Assembly: GCA_023053685.1 (NCBI GenBank)
Contig: JALIGW010000148.1
Span: 165,001 to 229,000 of the forward strand
Reading direction: 5' to 3'
Length of the DNA: 64,000 nt
Source: Diadophis punctatus similis
Lineage: Eukaryota; Chordata; Lepidosauria; Squamata; Dipsadidae
Shown: positions 23,181 to 32,984 of the stretch, piece after piece
Numbering within the stretch: the first letter of the stretch is position 1
Layout: each line of letters begins with the position of its first letter
Made by a program: the position numbers and the translations under genes
Notes under the pieces: model-generated
Seen by the model: only the letters and a program-made list of their open reading frames with translations
What the model was told of the DNA's origin: nothing
Database searches by the model: none

Positions 23181-23721
23181 TGTTATAAGGAAATCCTTTT
23201 AGGTTCAGTTCCAAGTGGGGAAAAAGACACTGGATTCATGAAGGTTGCTTGGAAGGAAGGTTTAATGGTGGACAGGAGCACATGGCTTGAGCCCCTGTAC
23301 AGAAAAGGTAGCTTACATGGTTCCAGGTGTGGTGAAGAGAAAAAAGAGGAAGAGATATGCTGAGTTCCTGGTTTTTATAGTGTAAGTTGGGTCCCACCTC
23401 TTAGATTTCCTTTTCCTGTATAGAAATGTATCCCATTGGCTCTCAGACCCCCCAGGGGCATGCTGGGGCAACTCTTGGCTTGTCTAATCCAGCTTTGGCT
23501 GAATGAAAGGGCCTTGGGCAAATCCTATTGTGGTTTTATCATGCAAAAGACTTCCAGTCCAGGTGAGAGGAATATGTGAGCTGGGGTGGGGGTTTCCAAG
23601 AGGAGTCTTTTGTTTGTTTAAAAGCATGTTTCCAGATGTGTTCCACAGAATATTTCCTACCTTTTAATATCTCCTAGGATATCTCATTTCCTAGGAGAGG
23701 GGTGGGTGCTAACTTCCTACA
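23181..23721 (-). repeat. LTR (3' LTR if the element is minus strand)
   Basis: On the minus strand it starts TGTAGGAAGTTAGC and ends CCTTATAACA. It contains CTATAAAAAC (23380 to 23371) as a TATA box and ATTAAA (23266 to 23261) about 110 bp downstream as a likely polyadenylation signal, which places R and U5 at the low-coordinate side. It is almost identical to 31048-31589. Confidence 0.9.
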
Positions 23722-23722
23722 A

Positions 23723-23739
23723 TCCCTCATTTTTTTTCC
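23723..23739 (-). promoter_or_regulatory. candidate polypurine tract
   Basis: Directly inside the LTR, the minus strand reads GGAAAAAAAATGAGGGA, an uninterrupted purine run except for one T. It lies where plus-strand DNA synthesis of an LTR element is primed. It supports minus-strand orientation. Confidence 0.6.
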
Positions 23740-26559
23740 AAAACATGTGAGTGCAACACATGTTTTGACACAAGCTTCAAATTGATCAGGTCAGGGAGAT
23801 TTTATGGGTGCTTTCAATTTTCTCTGATGCAGAAGGGAAGACGTTGAAAGAGGCAGTTGAAAGAGGCAGCAGCAGGATTCCTTCAGTGGCTCCCAAAAGG
23901 AGAGCTTTCAACCATGATGGTCAATGGCCAGGGCAAAAGTTTACAGTATCCAATTTTCCATGCCAATTATGTTCAGATGTTTGATAACACTTTCGATGAG
24001 CTCCCAGACAGGTTTCAAGCAAGCACAGGCCCCACAATATTCCCACAGCCATGGTTTACCTTGAAATCACAGGCTGCCCATTTCCAAGGGATGGTTCTTG
24101 AATCTGCCCTAGCTCTTACTTTAGTGCATCTAGGATTTGTGAGTCCAAATTGAAGTTAGCCAGTGTGCAATCCAGGCTTTTCCTTTTTTTTTTTTTTTTT
24201 AGAATGAGCCCTGGGACTCTTACTCCTGAGACCACCAGTGCAAAATACCCTGCTTTACTGGGCAGCAGTCAGGCCTTGGGTTTTCGAAGATCCTTTCTGC
24301 TAGCTCTTCAAGTGGGGAAATTGCCTGAGGGGACCTGCCCCCTTCCCCCATGGAATTAACAGGGAGATATGACTGCCTGGGCTTTAATGCCACAAAGCAG
24401 GAGTCAAAACAACAACAACAACAAAAAAAAACAGCAAGCTAAAAGCAGCTTTGGGTGGAGGTAGGTGGAAAAAGGATAACCTCAGTCTAATTCTGAATGA
24501 CGTGTCTCTGTGTGTTTGTGTATGCAGCTACAAATTTACCTCCCACTAGACAGAAATCTAAAGTGTACAGAACTCACTGTGGCAACCACTCCCAATACAA
24601 TTCTTACATGAGTACATTAAACTGATTACAATATAGATGAGACAAGAAAGAGAAACTTTACAATGAATTTCAGTGAATGAAGCAAGGAAAGAAAAAAACA
24701 AAGAAAACTTTACAATGAATTTCTGTGACTGAAGCAAAGAAAGAAAACTTTACAATGAATTTCTGTGACTGAAGCAAAGAAAGAAAATTTTACAATGAAT
24801 TTCTGTGACTGAAGCAAAGAAAGAAAACTTTACAATGAAGTTCCCCCCTCCCCCCTAGTCTTTTCAGCTGTCTTTTGGGGATTGAAAATAGATGTTTGGT
24901 CTTTATTTGTCCATCTCAGGGTCCTTTCATTCGTGTCTGCTGGGTGGCCTTAGGTTTTGGTGGTAAGGCTGGTCAGTCAGGCTTGGAAAGATCTGCTCCA
25001 CTCTGGTTGCTGTGATGACTAGAGGACTAGATTCAAACCCAATTCTGGCTCAAATGGATGGAATGTCTTTACTGGAGGCAGTGTCTGAGCCCATTTGCTC
25101 TGCTTCCATAGGCTTCAGGATCATGTGTGCAGGGCTGAAAGACATAAGAACAGGGTCCCTTCCCCCTTTTGCTGGTAATTCTACCACGAGAGGCATTGTA
25201 AAAGGATTAGAGATTTGGGGATTATAGATAGCTTGCAGGCAGGGTTTGAGGAAAACAATCAACGCATCAGTATCGCAGTTAAATCAATTATAACAAAATG
25301 GAGACATCACCAGGGGAAAAAATGAACAGACATTTCCATCTTAGCAGAGAATTGGCATCCATTAAACATCACAGAAGAGCAATATTCAAACTGTTTGCAT
25401 GTTCATACAGTAAATGTGAGAATGGAATTTTCCTGTAAATTAACTTAAAACATTGTCCCTTAAATTTTGGCTTTTCTTAAAAACACCGAGAGGAATAGGA
25501 AAATTGAACTCTGTTCCTTGTCCCAGACCAGGTTGGCCAGTCCTAACTGGGCAAAGACATTTTCCTTTCTTTTCAGTGCTTTTAATTTTTTCTAACAATT
25601 TGAAATTCATATCTCTAGGAAACAGAGATATTTTACAGTTGCAAGTACCTCGAGTGCGCACAAGACAAGACAAAGACGTACACAGACACAAAAACAGGGA
25701 CAAAGAGGATGACAGGACACACACACAAGTCCTTCCTGCCATAAATCTCAGTTAAATTAGGGAAGGCACAAATCTTAACAAACAAACCACGTGGTTACAT
25801 ATAAGAGAGAGAGAAGAAAAGAGAGAGAGAAGAAACAAACAAACACCTCAACATTTTTCCTTTTCTGTTTTCTTAAGTACCTTTATTTAGCCAAATTGGC
25901 TGTTTTGTTTTGTTTTGTTTCTCTGTGTCATCCCTCAGCAAAGCCCATTTTCTACACAAGTTTCTTGCTTTTACTTTTGCACATTCCTGTCATACAGATA
26001 TATTCCTGGCGTCCCAGGTTCCAAGCCCTCACAAGGGTTTCCACCACCCTCGAACTAGAGCTTCCCATGATCCTTTAAATGTAAGGTTCACTTTGGCTTA
26101 GCTAGTGGCATGCTCAACAGTTTCAGAGACTAAAAAAAACTCTGGGAAGGACTTCCGATTCCCTCGTAGAAGTAAGGCCCCCTTCCTGTAGGGAATCTCT
26201 CTAGGTTTATCAGATCCAAAAAGGGGATCTGCGAGGACTAGCCGCCCCTGTACAGCTAGTATTAGGACCTCCACACTCACGGGCTTCACATTTAGAACTG
26301 AAAAATTCTGGGGTTTGCTTTTGGGATGTGCACATAAAAACAACAACAACAACAAAATTTGCTTTCCCACCCTTCAATCACACACACACACACACACAGA
26401 CATTCTTCCTCCTTCCCTAACAGAAGGTCCTGTGCTCTGTAAACGCTAAACAGAACTTACACAAATCAAAACAGAGAAAGAGAAGACATTGACACATAGG
26501 CTGGTAGATGAGAAAGAAACTCTATACTACCAAATGAGGATAAACAAAAATAATTCAAT
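23740..26559. other. LTR-element interior, left part, no recognisable genes
   Basis: There are no retroviral protein motifs on either strand. It contains a T18-type run (about 24184-24203), a 40-bp minisatellite (24650-24840), CAA and CA runs (about 26340-26398), and a TTTTG run near 25902-25920. Minus-strand frames of 90-100 codons (26098-26370 and 25440-25742) begin with hydrophobic or Cys/Ser-rich stretches but match no family that I know. Confidence 0.5.
24650..24840. repeat. 40-bp tandem repeat (minisatellite)
   Basis: Units containing TTTACAATGAATTTCTGTGA and CTGAAGCAAAGAAAG recur with 40-bp spacing at 24711, 24751, 24791 and 24831. A more diverged unit begins 52 bp before the first of these. 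Four units are nearly identical. Confidence 0.9.
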
Positions 26560-26960
26560 ATTATGAAAAGCTGTATGAGCAAGGAGTTTCAGAAAATAAA
26601 ATTAAAGAATAGTTGAAAAAAAATGGAATTGCCTAAAGTACCAGAAAAGGACAAAAACTATTAAATGAATGAATATCAATGATGGAATTATCAGAAGCAG
26701 ATCAAGAGATAAAAGAACAACCAAACACCAGGACCAGGTGGGCCAGTGGCAGAATTTTACAAAGATTTTACATACTGAGGTATTGATTGATGTAAAGGTA
26801 CCACATTCCTGAATGGGAGCAAATATTACTTTGATTCCAAAATAAAATTCAGATTTAATGCAGATAAAACTATAGGCCCATCTCTTCACTGAATGCTGAC
26901 TATAAAATATATACTTCAATAATGGCAGCAAACTAAAAGGTTCCTAAATGAATTTATACA
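26560..26960 (+). pseudogene. L1 ORF2 reverse-transcriptase remnant
   Basis: Broken plus-strand frames give peptides of the L1 ORF2 region just before and in the reverse transcriptase: a PNTRTRW.SGRILQ-like APGPDG region, IPEWEQ, and NYRPISSLNADYKIYTSIMA (about 26865-26925). Frameshifts and stops are frequent. It lies inside the LTR pair but on the strand opposite to the LTR element. More L1-like sequence may run to about 27180. Confidence 0.7.
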
Positions 26961-27189
26961 TTCAGCTCTCTTAAGCTTTTTCTAAGAGACAGATTAAAAA
27001 CAAAATGAAAATGATTTTAAATACATAAAAAAAGCACAAGAAAAGGATGCTATTCATTTTGATACTGGAAGTGCTAAATATAAATATTATGGCAGACACA
27101 GAAATTAAAGGCATGGAAACTTTGAAAACTAATTTTGCACCAAGTGAGAAATAAAATATGTTAATAACCAACCTTACTGACAATTTTGT

Positions 27190-28200
27190 TGTCCAAAAGG
27201 TAGAGAAGAGAACTAGAGGAGATAATTAAGTCCATACTTGACTTAATACTTACAAACAAAGAAGAAGTTGTAGAAGGATTTGAAACTGCATCATTAACAT
27301 AACAAAAACGATTGAACACAATTGAACACACTAAAGTCTTAGATTTTAAAATAAAGCTGACCTTAATAAACTCAAGAGAAACTTGAGAAAGATTCCTTGG
27401 ATGAAAGTCCTAAAGGAAAGAAGCAACTCAAGAAGCTGCTTGGTAAACTCTGAAAAAACTTGATTATAAAAGCCAATTGCACAAAAGCAATCAGGAAAAA
27501 AAACCCAGAAATCCAAGAAACCAGCATGGCTGCACAAAGACCTCACTGACAAATTGAATGAATGAAGGACAGATACAAAAATGGAAAGAGGGACACATAA
27601 CTAAGGGAGTATCAGCAGATAGCAAGAATCTGTAAAGAAAAATCAGGAAACAAAGCCTTGAATGAACAAAAACTTGCAACAAAAGTGAAAGATAATATAA
27701 AAGATTCTTCCAATACATAAAAAAAACAAGAAGAAAAATCAAGGAAACAGTTGGACCACTAAGAAGAGAAGGCAACACAGAGAAAGCCATGAGTTGCTTA
27801 ACTCATTCTTTGCATGTCTTCATGCAAAAAGAAATGCAACCCAACTAACCAGAAATATAACTGGAAATGAAAAAATAAAACAGACTGTAAACTAAAGTTA
27901 AAATAAGCAAAAACAGTAAGAGAACACCAAGTCCCAGAGTCCTAAAGGAGCTGGTAAATGAAATCTCAGAACCACTGCACATCTTAAAAAAAATATTGGG
28001 ACACGGGGACTACCTGAGAAACTGGGAAAAAGCTAATGTGGTTCCCATCTTCAAAAAGAAAGAAAAAAAACAACTAGACTTTGAGCCCTATCTAATGCAA
28101 AGAAAAGTAAAATCCTACCCCTAGGTAAGGAAAACCAAAAATATAGATAACTATTATAAATTGGTGCAACAAATTAAAACAGATTTGGAGAAGTGGAAAA
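27190..28200 (+). pseudogene. CR1 ORF2 remnant
   Basis: Plus-strand frames with indels give the CR1 ORF2 order: LDLILTNKEEVVEGFETA (end of the endonuclease region), KPAWLHKDLTDKLNE, FFQYIK, RVLKELVNEISEPLH, ANVVPIFKK, and near 28080-28140 a KSKILHLG-like segment. The coding capacity is destroyed by at least several frameshifts, and the reverse-transcriptase active-site portion is deleted. It lies within the LTR pair, antisense to the LTR element. Confidence 0.75.
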
Positions 28201-28246
28201 GAACCACCATAAAATGAGTATCCTGCAATGGCTAGCAGACAAAACA

Positions 28247-28281
28247 GGGCTGGGGGGGGAAGGGGGGGAGAAGGGGGGAAG
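28247..28281 (+). other. G-rich tract (quadruplex-capable)
   Basis: Four or more runs of G (8, 7, 6 and shorter) separated by A-rich spacers within 35 bp fit the pattern of an intramolecular G-quadruplex. Confidence 0.6.
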
Positions 28282-28589
28282 GAAATATCAAAGGATTTAG
28301 GAAGATACATTAACTTGGTTAAACAAAAAGCATGATTATTTTTTCCCTAAAATGATTAGTACCCAGACAACACACTATTCAATTGAAATTGAAGTTTACA
28401 TATGCCATAAAGTAAAATTAAAAAGCAAAAATTACCCCCCCACACACATACACACATGCAAACACACATTTCCCAGTTTTCTATGGTTTAAAGTAAAATT
28501 TAGAGGTAGGTACTCACCTTCTTTCCAAGCAGCCCTTGAATTGAAACTCAAAACCCCTTTAAAACCTAATTTCCAATGGCCCAGGTCAA

Positions 28590-30997
28590 ATATTTATTTA
28601 TTTATTTTATTTAGACGCTCTTATAGGCCGCCCAATCCCGTGGGACTCAGGGCGGCGTACAGCATGAATAAGAAACGTACATTTTAAAAAACCATAATCA
28701 TAATTTAAGTTAAAAATGTAATTAAGATAAATTAAAGAAAAAACATAATAAACGCAACATTCAGGGGGAATCTGATTATCCTATTCACCCCATCTGCCGG
28801 AAGAGCCATGTTTTTAAGGCTTTACGGAAGGCCAGCAGGGTGGGGATGATCCGGATCTCTGGTGGAAGTTGGTTCCAGAGGGACGAGGCTCCCACAGAGA
28901 AGGCCCTCCCCCGCGGCCCCGCCAACCGACATTGTTTGGCCGATGGGACCCGGAGGAGGCCCTCTCTGTGGGACCTAACCGGTCTTAGGGAGGTATGTGG
29001 TAGGATGCGGTCCCGTAGGTAACCTGGCCCTGAGCCATGTAGGGCTTTAAAGGTCAAAACCAACACTTTGAATTGCAACCGGAGACTAATTGGCAACCAA
29101 TGCAGCTGGCGGAGAATAGGTGTTACGTGGGTGTATCGCGGTACACCCACTACAGCTCGGGCAGCTGCATTCTGTACCAATTGCAGTCTCCGGATGCTCT
29201 TCAAGCGTAGCCCCATGTAGAGTCCGTTACAGTAGTCTAGCCGTGAGGTGACAAGGGCATGAGTGACTGTGAGCAAAGCCTCCCTCTCCCAGTAGGGTCG
29301 CAATTGGTGCACGAGACGGATCTGTGCAAAGGTCCCCCTAGCCACAGCTGAAAGATGTTGATCCAATTTTAGCTGTGGGTCTAGGAGAACACCCAAATTG
29401 CGAACCTGTTCTGAGGGAGTCAATTTTTCTCCCCCAAGAACCAAGGAGGGACAGTCGACATAGTCCTTGGGAGGCAATATCCAGAGCCATTCAGTCTTGT
29501 CTGGGTTGAGCCTGAGTCTGTTCACTCCCATCCAGACCCTCACATCGTCCAGGCAGCGGCACATTACATCAACAGCTTCACTGAACTGACACGGGGTGGA
29601 GATGTACAACTGGGTATCATCAGCATACTGCTGATACCTCACCCCATGTCGTCGGATGATCTCACCCAGCGGTTTCATGTAAATGTTAAACAGAATGGGC
29701 GAGAGGACCGAGCCCTGTGGCACCCCGCAAACCAGGGGCCTAGGGGCCGACCTCTGTCCTCCTGTCAACACCGACTGCGTCCTGTCAGAGAGGTAGGAGG
29801 AGAACCACCGTAAAACAGTGCCTCCCACTCCCATCTCCCCAAGACGACGCAGAAGGATACCATGGTCAATGGTATCGAAAGCCGCTGAGAGGTCAAGTAA
29901 CACCAGGATGGAGGAATAACCCCCATCCCGGGCTCGCCAGAGATCATCCATCAGCGCGACCAAAGCAGTCTCCGTACTGTAGCCGCGCCTGAAACCCGAT
30001 TGAAAGGGATCCAGATAATCAGTATCCTCCAATAGCCGCAGGAGTTGGAGCGACACCACCTTCTCAACAACTTTACCCAAAAAGGGTAAGTTGGAGACTG
30101 GACGGAAGTTTTTTAAATCCGCTGGGTCCAGGGAAGGCTTCTTGAGGAGGGGCCTCACCACCGCAGCTTTTAAAGGCTGCGGGATGGATCCCTCTCTCAG
30201 AGAAGCGATCACAACCGCCTGGAGCCAGCCGCGTGACATCTCCCTGCTGGCAGAGACCAGCCAGGAGGGGCACGGGTCCAATAAACAGGTGGAGGCGCTC
30301 ATCGCTCCTATGGCCTTGTCCACATCCTCAGGAGTGACAGGCTCAAACTCGTCCCATATAACAGGACTAAGACTCGCCCCTGTCATCTCGGCTTGCCCTG
30401 TCCAAATGGAGTCCAGGTCTGTCCGAATCTGAACGACTTTGTCCGCCAGAAACTGAGAAAATTCCTCAGCTCTGCCCTGCAAGGGATCTTCAACTCCCCC
30501 CTTGGCTAGGAGGGAGCGAGTCACCCTAAACAGGGCGGCTGGGCGGGAGTCGGCGGACGCAATAAGAGCGGAAAAATACGCGCATTTTGCCGCCCTTATC
30601 GCCACTAAGTAAGACTTAATGCAAGTTCTTAAAAGTGTCCGGTCAGACTCAGCTTTACTGGCTCTCCATCGTCGCTCTAGGCGTCTCTTTAGGCGCTTCA
30701 TCTCCCGGAGCTCCTCAGTAAACCAAGGAGCCCTCCGGGATCCGCTGCCACGGAGAGGCCGCAAAGGCGCAATCCGATCTAAAGCCCCCGTTGCCGCCCG
30801 ATTCCAGGCAGCCACTAGAGCCTCAGATGAATCGTGTACCAGGGAGTCAGGTATTTCCCCAAGTTCCCTCTGAAATCCTTCAGATTCCATTAGGCGCCTG
30901 GGGCGGAACCACTTAATCGGCCCCGCCTCCTTGCGGTGGAGGAGTGGTGCCATGAAATCCAACCTCAGAAGGAAATGATCTGACCACGACATTATTT
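28590..30997 (-). mobile_element. L2-type LINE, 5'-truncated
   Basis: The copy runs from the end of the endonuclease domain through the reverse transcriptase, the C-terminal domain and a 190-bp 3' UTR. The 3' end has TACGCCGCCCTGAGTCCCAC, GGGCGGCCTATAAGAGCG and an (AAAT)n tail. Smaller pieces of the same or related 3' ends are at 11500, 40378, 52085 and 59323. No exact target duplication is visible. It inserted, or was carried, inside the LTR pair about 50 bp from the primer-site end. Confidence 0.9.
28785..30992 (-). CDS. L2-type LINE ORF2 protein, intact from reverse transcriptase onward
   Basis: The uninterrupted frame has 735 codons. Residues 1-13 (MSWSDHFLLRLDF) are the last part of the APE-type endonuclease with its SDH motif. 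Most of the endonuclease is therefore missing and this Met is probably internal to the original ORF. Reverse-transcriptase blocks follow: NFRPVSNLPFLGKVVEK (about 295-311), DPFQSGFRRGYSTETAL, LLDLSAAFDTIDH (about 365-377), GVPQGSVLSPILF (about 423-435), and the catalytic YADD (456-459, DNA 29616-29627). The C-terminal part has the L2/CR1 features LVTSRLDYCNGLY and LHWLPISLRLQFK and ends with LWNQLPPEIR and FRKALKTWLF. In a complete LINE it would nick DNA and copy its RNA at the target. Without the endonuclease this copy should be unable to transpose alone, yet no stop or frameshift has accumulated. Confidence 0.9.
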   Translation of the reverse strand: MSWSDHFLLRLDFMAPLLHRKEAGPIKWFRPRRLMESEGFQRELGEIPDSLVHDSSEALVAAWNRAATGALDRIAPLRPLRGSGSRRAPWFTEELREMKRLKRRLERRWRASKAESDRTLLRTCIKSYLVAIRAAKCAYFSALIASADSRPAALFRVTRSLLAKGGVEDPLQGRAEEFSQFLADKVVQIRTDLDSIWTGQAEMTGASLSPVIWDEFEPVTPEDVDKAIGAMSASTCLLDPCPSWLVSASREMSRGWLQAVVIASLREGSIPQPLKAAVVRPLLKKPSLDPADLKNFRPVSNLPFLGKVVEKVVSLQLLRLLEDTDYLDPFQSGFRRGYSTETALVALMDDLWRARDGGYSSILVLLDLSAAFDTIDHGILLRRLGEMGVGGTVLRWFSSYLSDRTQSVLTGGQRSAPRPLVCGVPQGSVLSPILFNIYMKPLGEIIRRHGVRYQQYADDTQLYISTPCQFSEAVDVMCRCLDDVRVWMGVNRLRLNPDKTEWLWILPPKDYVDCPSLVLGGEKLTPSEQVRNLGVLLDPQLKLDQHLSAVARGTFAQIRLVHQLRPYWEREALLTVTHALVTSRLDYCNGLYMGLRLKSIRRLQLVQNAAARAVVGVPRYTHVTPILRQLHWLPISLRLQFKVLVLTFKALHGSGPGYLRDRILPHTSLRPVRSHREGLLRVPSAKQCRLAGPRGRAFSVGASSLWNQLPPEIRIIPTLLAFRKALKTWLFRQMG

Positions 30998-31027
30998 AGG
31001 CCAGGATCATTGAAGAGGTTAGCTTGG

Positions 31028-31045
31028 AATCCATCTGGCTCGCCA
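31028..31045 (-). promoter_or_regulatory. candidate primer-binding site
   Basis: Two bases inside the right LTR, the minus strand reads TGGCGAGCCAGATGGATT. It begins with the TGG expected for a sequence complementary to the CCA end of a tRNA. The first eleven bases fit, from memory, an arginine tRNA 3' end; the rest does not obviously. Position and TGG start are seen; the tRNA identity is inference. Confidence 0.5.
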
Positions 31046-31047
31046 AT

Positions 31048-31589
31048 TGTTATAAGGAAATCCTTTTAGGTTCAGTTCCAAGTGGGGAAAAAGACACTGG
31101 ATTCATGAAGGTTGCTTGGAAGGAAGGTTTAATGGTGGACAGGAGCACATGGCTTGAGCCCCTGTACAGAAAAGGTAGCTTACATGGTTCCAGGTGTGGT
31201 GAAGAGAAAAAAGAGGAAGAGATATGCTGAGTTCCTGGTTTTTATAGTGTAAGTTGGGTCCCACCTCTTAGATTTCCTTTTCCTGTATAGAAATGTATCC
31301 CATTGGCTCTCAGACCCCCCCAGGGGCATGCTGGGGCAACTCTTGGCTTGTCTAATCCAGCTTTGGCTGAATGAAAGGGCCTTGGGCAAATCCTATTGTG
31401 GTTTTATCATGCAAAAGACTTCCAGTCCAGGTGAGAGGAATATGTGAGCTGGGGTGGGGGTTTCCAAGAGGAGTCTTTTGTTTGTTTAAAAGCATGTTTC
31501 CAGATGTGTTCCACAGAATATTTCCTACCTTTTAATATCTCCTAGGATATCTCATTTCCTAGGAGAGGGGTGGGTGCTAACTTCCTATA
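31048..31589 (-). repeat. LTR (5' LTR if the element is minus strand)
   Basis: It is the same sequence as 23181-23721 with one additional C in the C-run and a C-to-T difference near its high-coordinate end. On the minus strand it has CTATAAAAAC at 31247 to 31238, which would drive transcription into the interior. Confidence 0.9.
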
Positions 31590-31903
31590 CAACATAGATC
31601 AATGTCCATTATCACACCTTGTGCCAACCAATTCTCTGCAGTGTGACTCAACCCAAAGTAACATCACTCAGGAATGTTGTATGTGTGAAGATTGTGCTGC
31701 TAACCTATTTAAGATCTTCTGATAGACGTTCAGAATATCTCTGTAAGTGACATGTTACCTGTACCCTTGCACTTAGCCTTTGCTAAAGAGGTGCTACCAA
31801 TCTAAGTCCCATGGTATATATCTGTTATGTGTTTTGATCAAGAAAAATGGTAAATGCCAAAAATAATTGTAAAGGAGGAAATATAAATGTCAAAGAGAAC
31901 AAA

Positions 31904-31905
<2 letters not shown>
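31590..31905. other. unassigned sequence
   Basis: Nothing supported. Confidence 0.5.

Positions 31906-31962
<57 letters not shown>
31906..31962. repeat. (GT)n microsatellite
   Basis: About 28 GT units without interruption. Confidence 0.95.
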
Positions 31963-31964
<2 letters not shown>

Positions 31965-32354
31965 TATATCTATCTGTATGCATGTATTGCCTTGCTAATT
32001 TATATTATGCACTTATATATTTTTTTAAATGAAAAAGAAAATTGGACTTATGGTCATGATATTAACATTTCTACAAATAATTTTTTTTAAAAAGACTAAA
32101 AACCCTGATTGAATAAAAGCTTGAAACTTTTTTTTAAAAAAAAATAAAGATACATGACAATGAAGACTTACCATTAGAAATCTCACTTTTCTATCATTGA
32201 TCAGGGCTCCAGAGAACCTGCTAAAATGATTTAAAGTTTTAATCATTCTATGAGAGTTGATCTTTTCAGGGTTAAAGCTTCAATCATTTACATCAGCCTT
32301 TTGTACTGGGTCTGAAGGAAAAAAAACTAGTAGCCAGTATAGATCATAAAGTAT
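31963..32354. other. unassigned sequence with A/T runs
   Basis: Several poly-A or poly-T runs and no supported element. Confidence 0.5.
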
Positions 32355-32437
32355 TGGCAAAAAGAAAAAAAAGAAAAAAAAGAAAAAAAAAGAAAAAAGA
32401 AAAAAGAAAAAAAGAAAAAAGAAAAAAGAAAAAAAGG
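32355..32437. repeat. A-rich (AAAAAAG)n tract
   Basis: Runs of 4-9 A separated by single G. It could be an expanded poly-A tail of a lost retrocopy. Confidence 0.85.
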
Positions 32438-32696
32438 CCAATTTTACCCTATTAAACATTGCCCTATTTGTACTAAGCAAAATTTAGTCTCATTTTCAAA
32501 GGCAGTTCTATATTTAATGCTTTTTAACAGTAATCAAAATAATGCTAGAAGGAGGGTATTTCACTACGGTAGCTCTTCCTGCAAGACAATCTGTATAGGA
32601 TCTGTAACATACAGACATTTTAAATATTTTTATTTTTTCCTCCTATATGTTTTTAGTAGTAGTGTATTTCCCGTACTCTGAGTTTCCCTGTCCTTT
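32438..32696. other. unassigned sequence
   Basis: Nothing supported. Confidence 0.5.
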
Positions 32697-32697
32697 A

Positions 32698-32741
<44 letters not shown>
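32697..32741. repeat. (AC)n(AG)n compound microsatellite
   Basis: About ten AC units pass directly into about twelve AG units. Confidence 0.95.
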
Positions 32742-32984
32742 ACAAACACCTTTTCTTCTCCTGCAGAAACAACATCCTGAATTTGTAGTCCTTGGCCTAA
32801 TTTCAAGCAATTTTTCACTTTATTTGTTAGCTTTTTTAACTGATTTATATCCTGACTTTATTTTGCACTAGACAAGGTGCATAAAGATCTCTCCCCTATT
32901 TGCCATCTGTTAATTCAGACTTCTAGAAAGAACTATCAATTGCTCCCTTGCAAACATGGTACCGTTTTACTTCATTCCCTATCC

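Larger units (their letters stand above)
23181..31589 (-). mobile_element. LTR retroelement derivative with LINE cargo
   Basis: Two direct repeats of 541 and 542 bp (23181-23721 and 31048-31589) differ, by my reading, at only one substitution and one extra C. Both begin TG and end CA or TA. The outer flanks share CAAC (23177-23180 and 31590-31593), compatible with a 4-bp target duplication. Promoter, polyadenylation, primer-site and polypurine signals all point to the minus strand. The 7.3-kb interior shows no gag, protease, pol or env. It holds an L2 LINE, decayed CR1 and L1 fragments on the opposite strand, and a 40-bp minisatellite. It looks like a large non-autonomous derivative. Two independent solo LTRs are a less likely alternative. 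Confidence 0.75.

Noticed and set aside
24650..24840. CRISPR-like array
   Set aside because: The 40-bp units are contiguous without unique spacers, so it is a tandem repeat. The setting is a vertebrate genome.
26098..26370. 90-codon minus-strand frame with a signal-peptide-like start inside the LTR element
   Set aside because: A hydrophobic start alone is weak. There are no envelope motifs (no furin site, fusion peptide or CX6C), so I do not call a viral gene.
23181..31589. Segmental duplication instead of an LTR pair
   Set aside because: Repeats of equal length with TG/CA-type ends, a flanking CAAC on both sides, and internal primer-site and polypurine signals fit LTRs much better.
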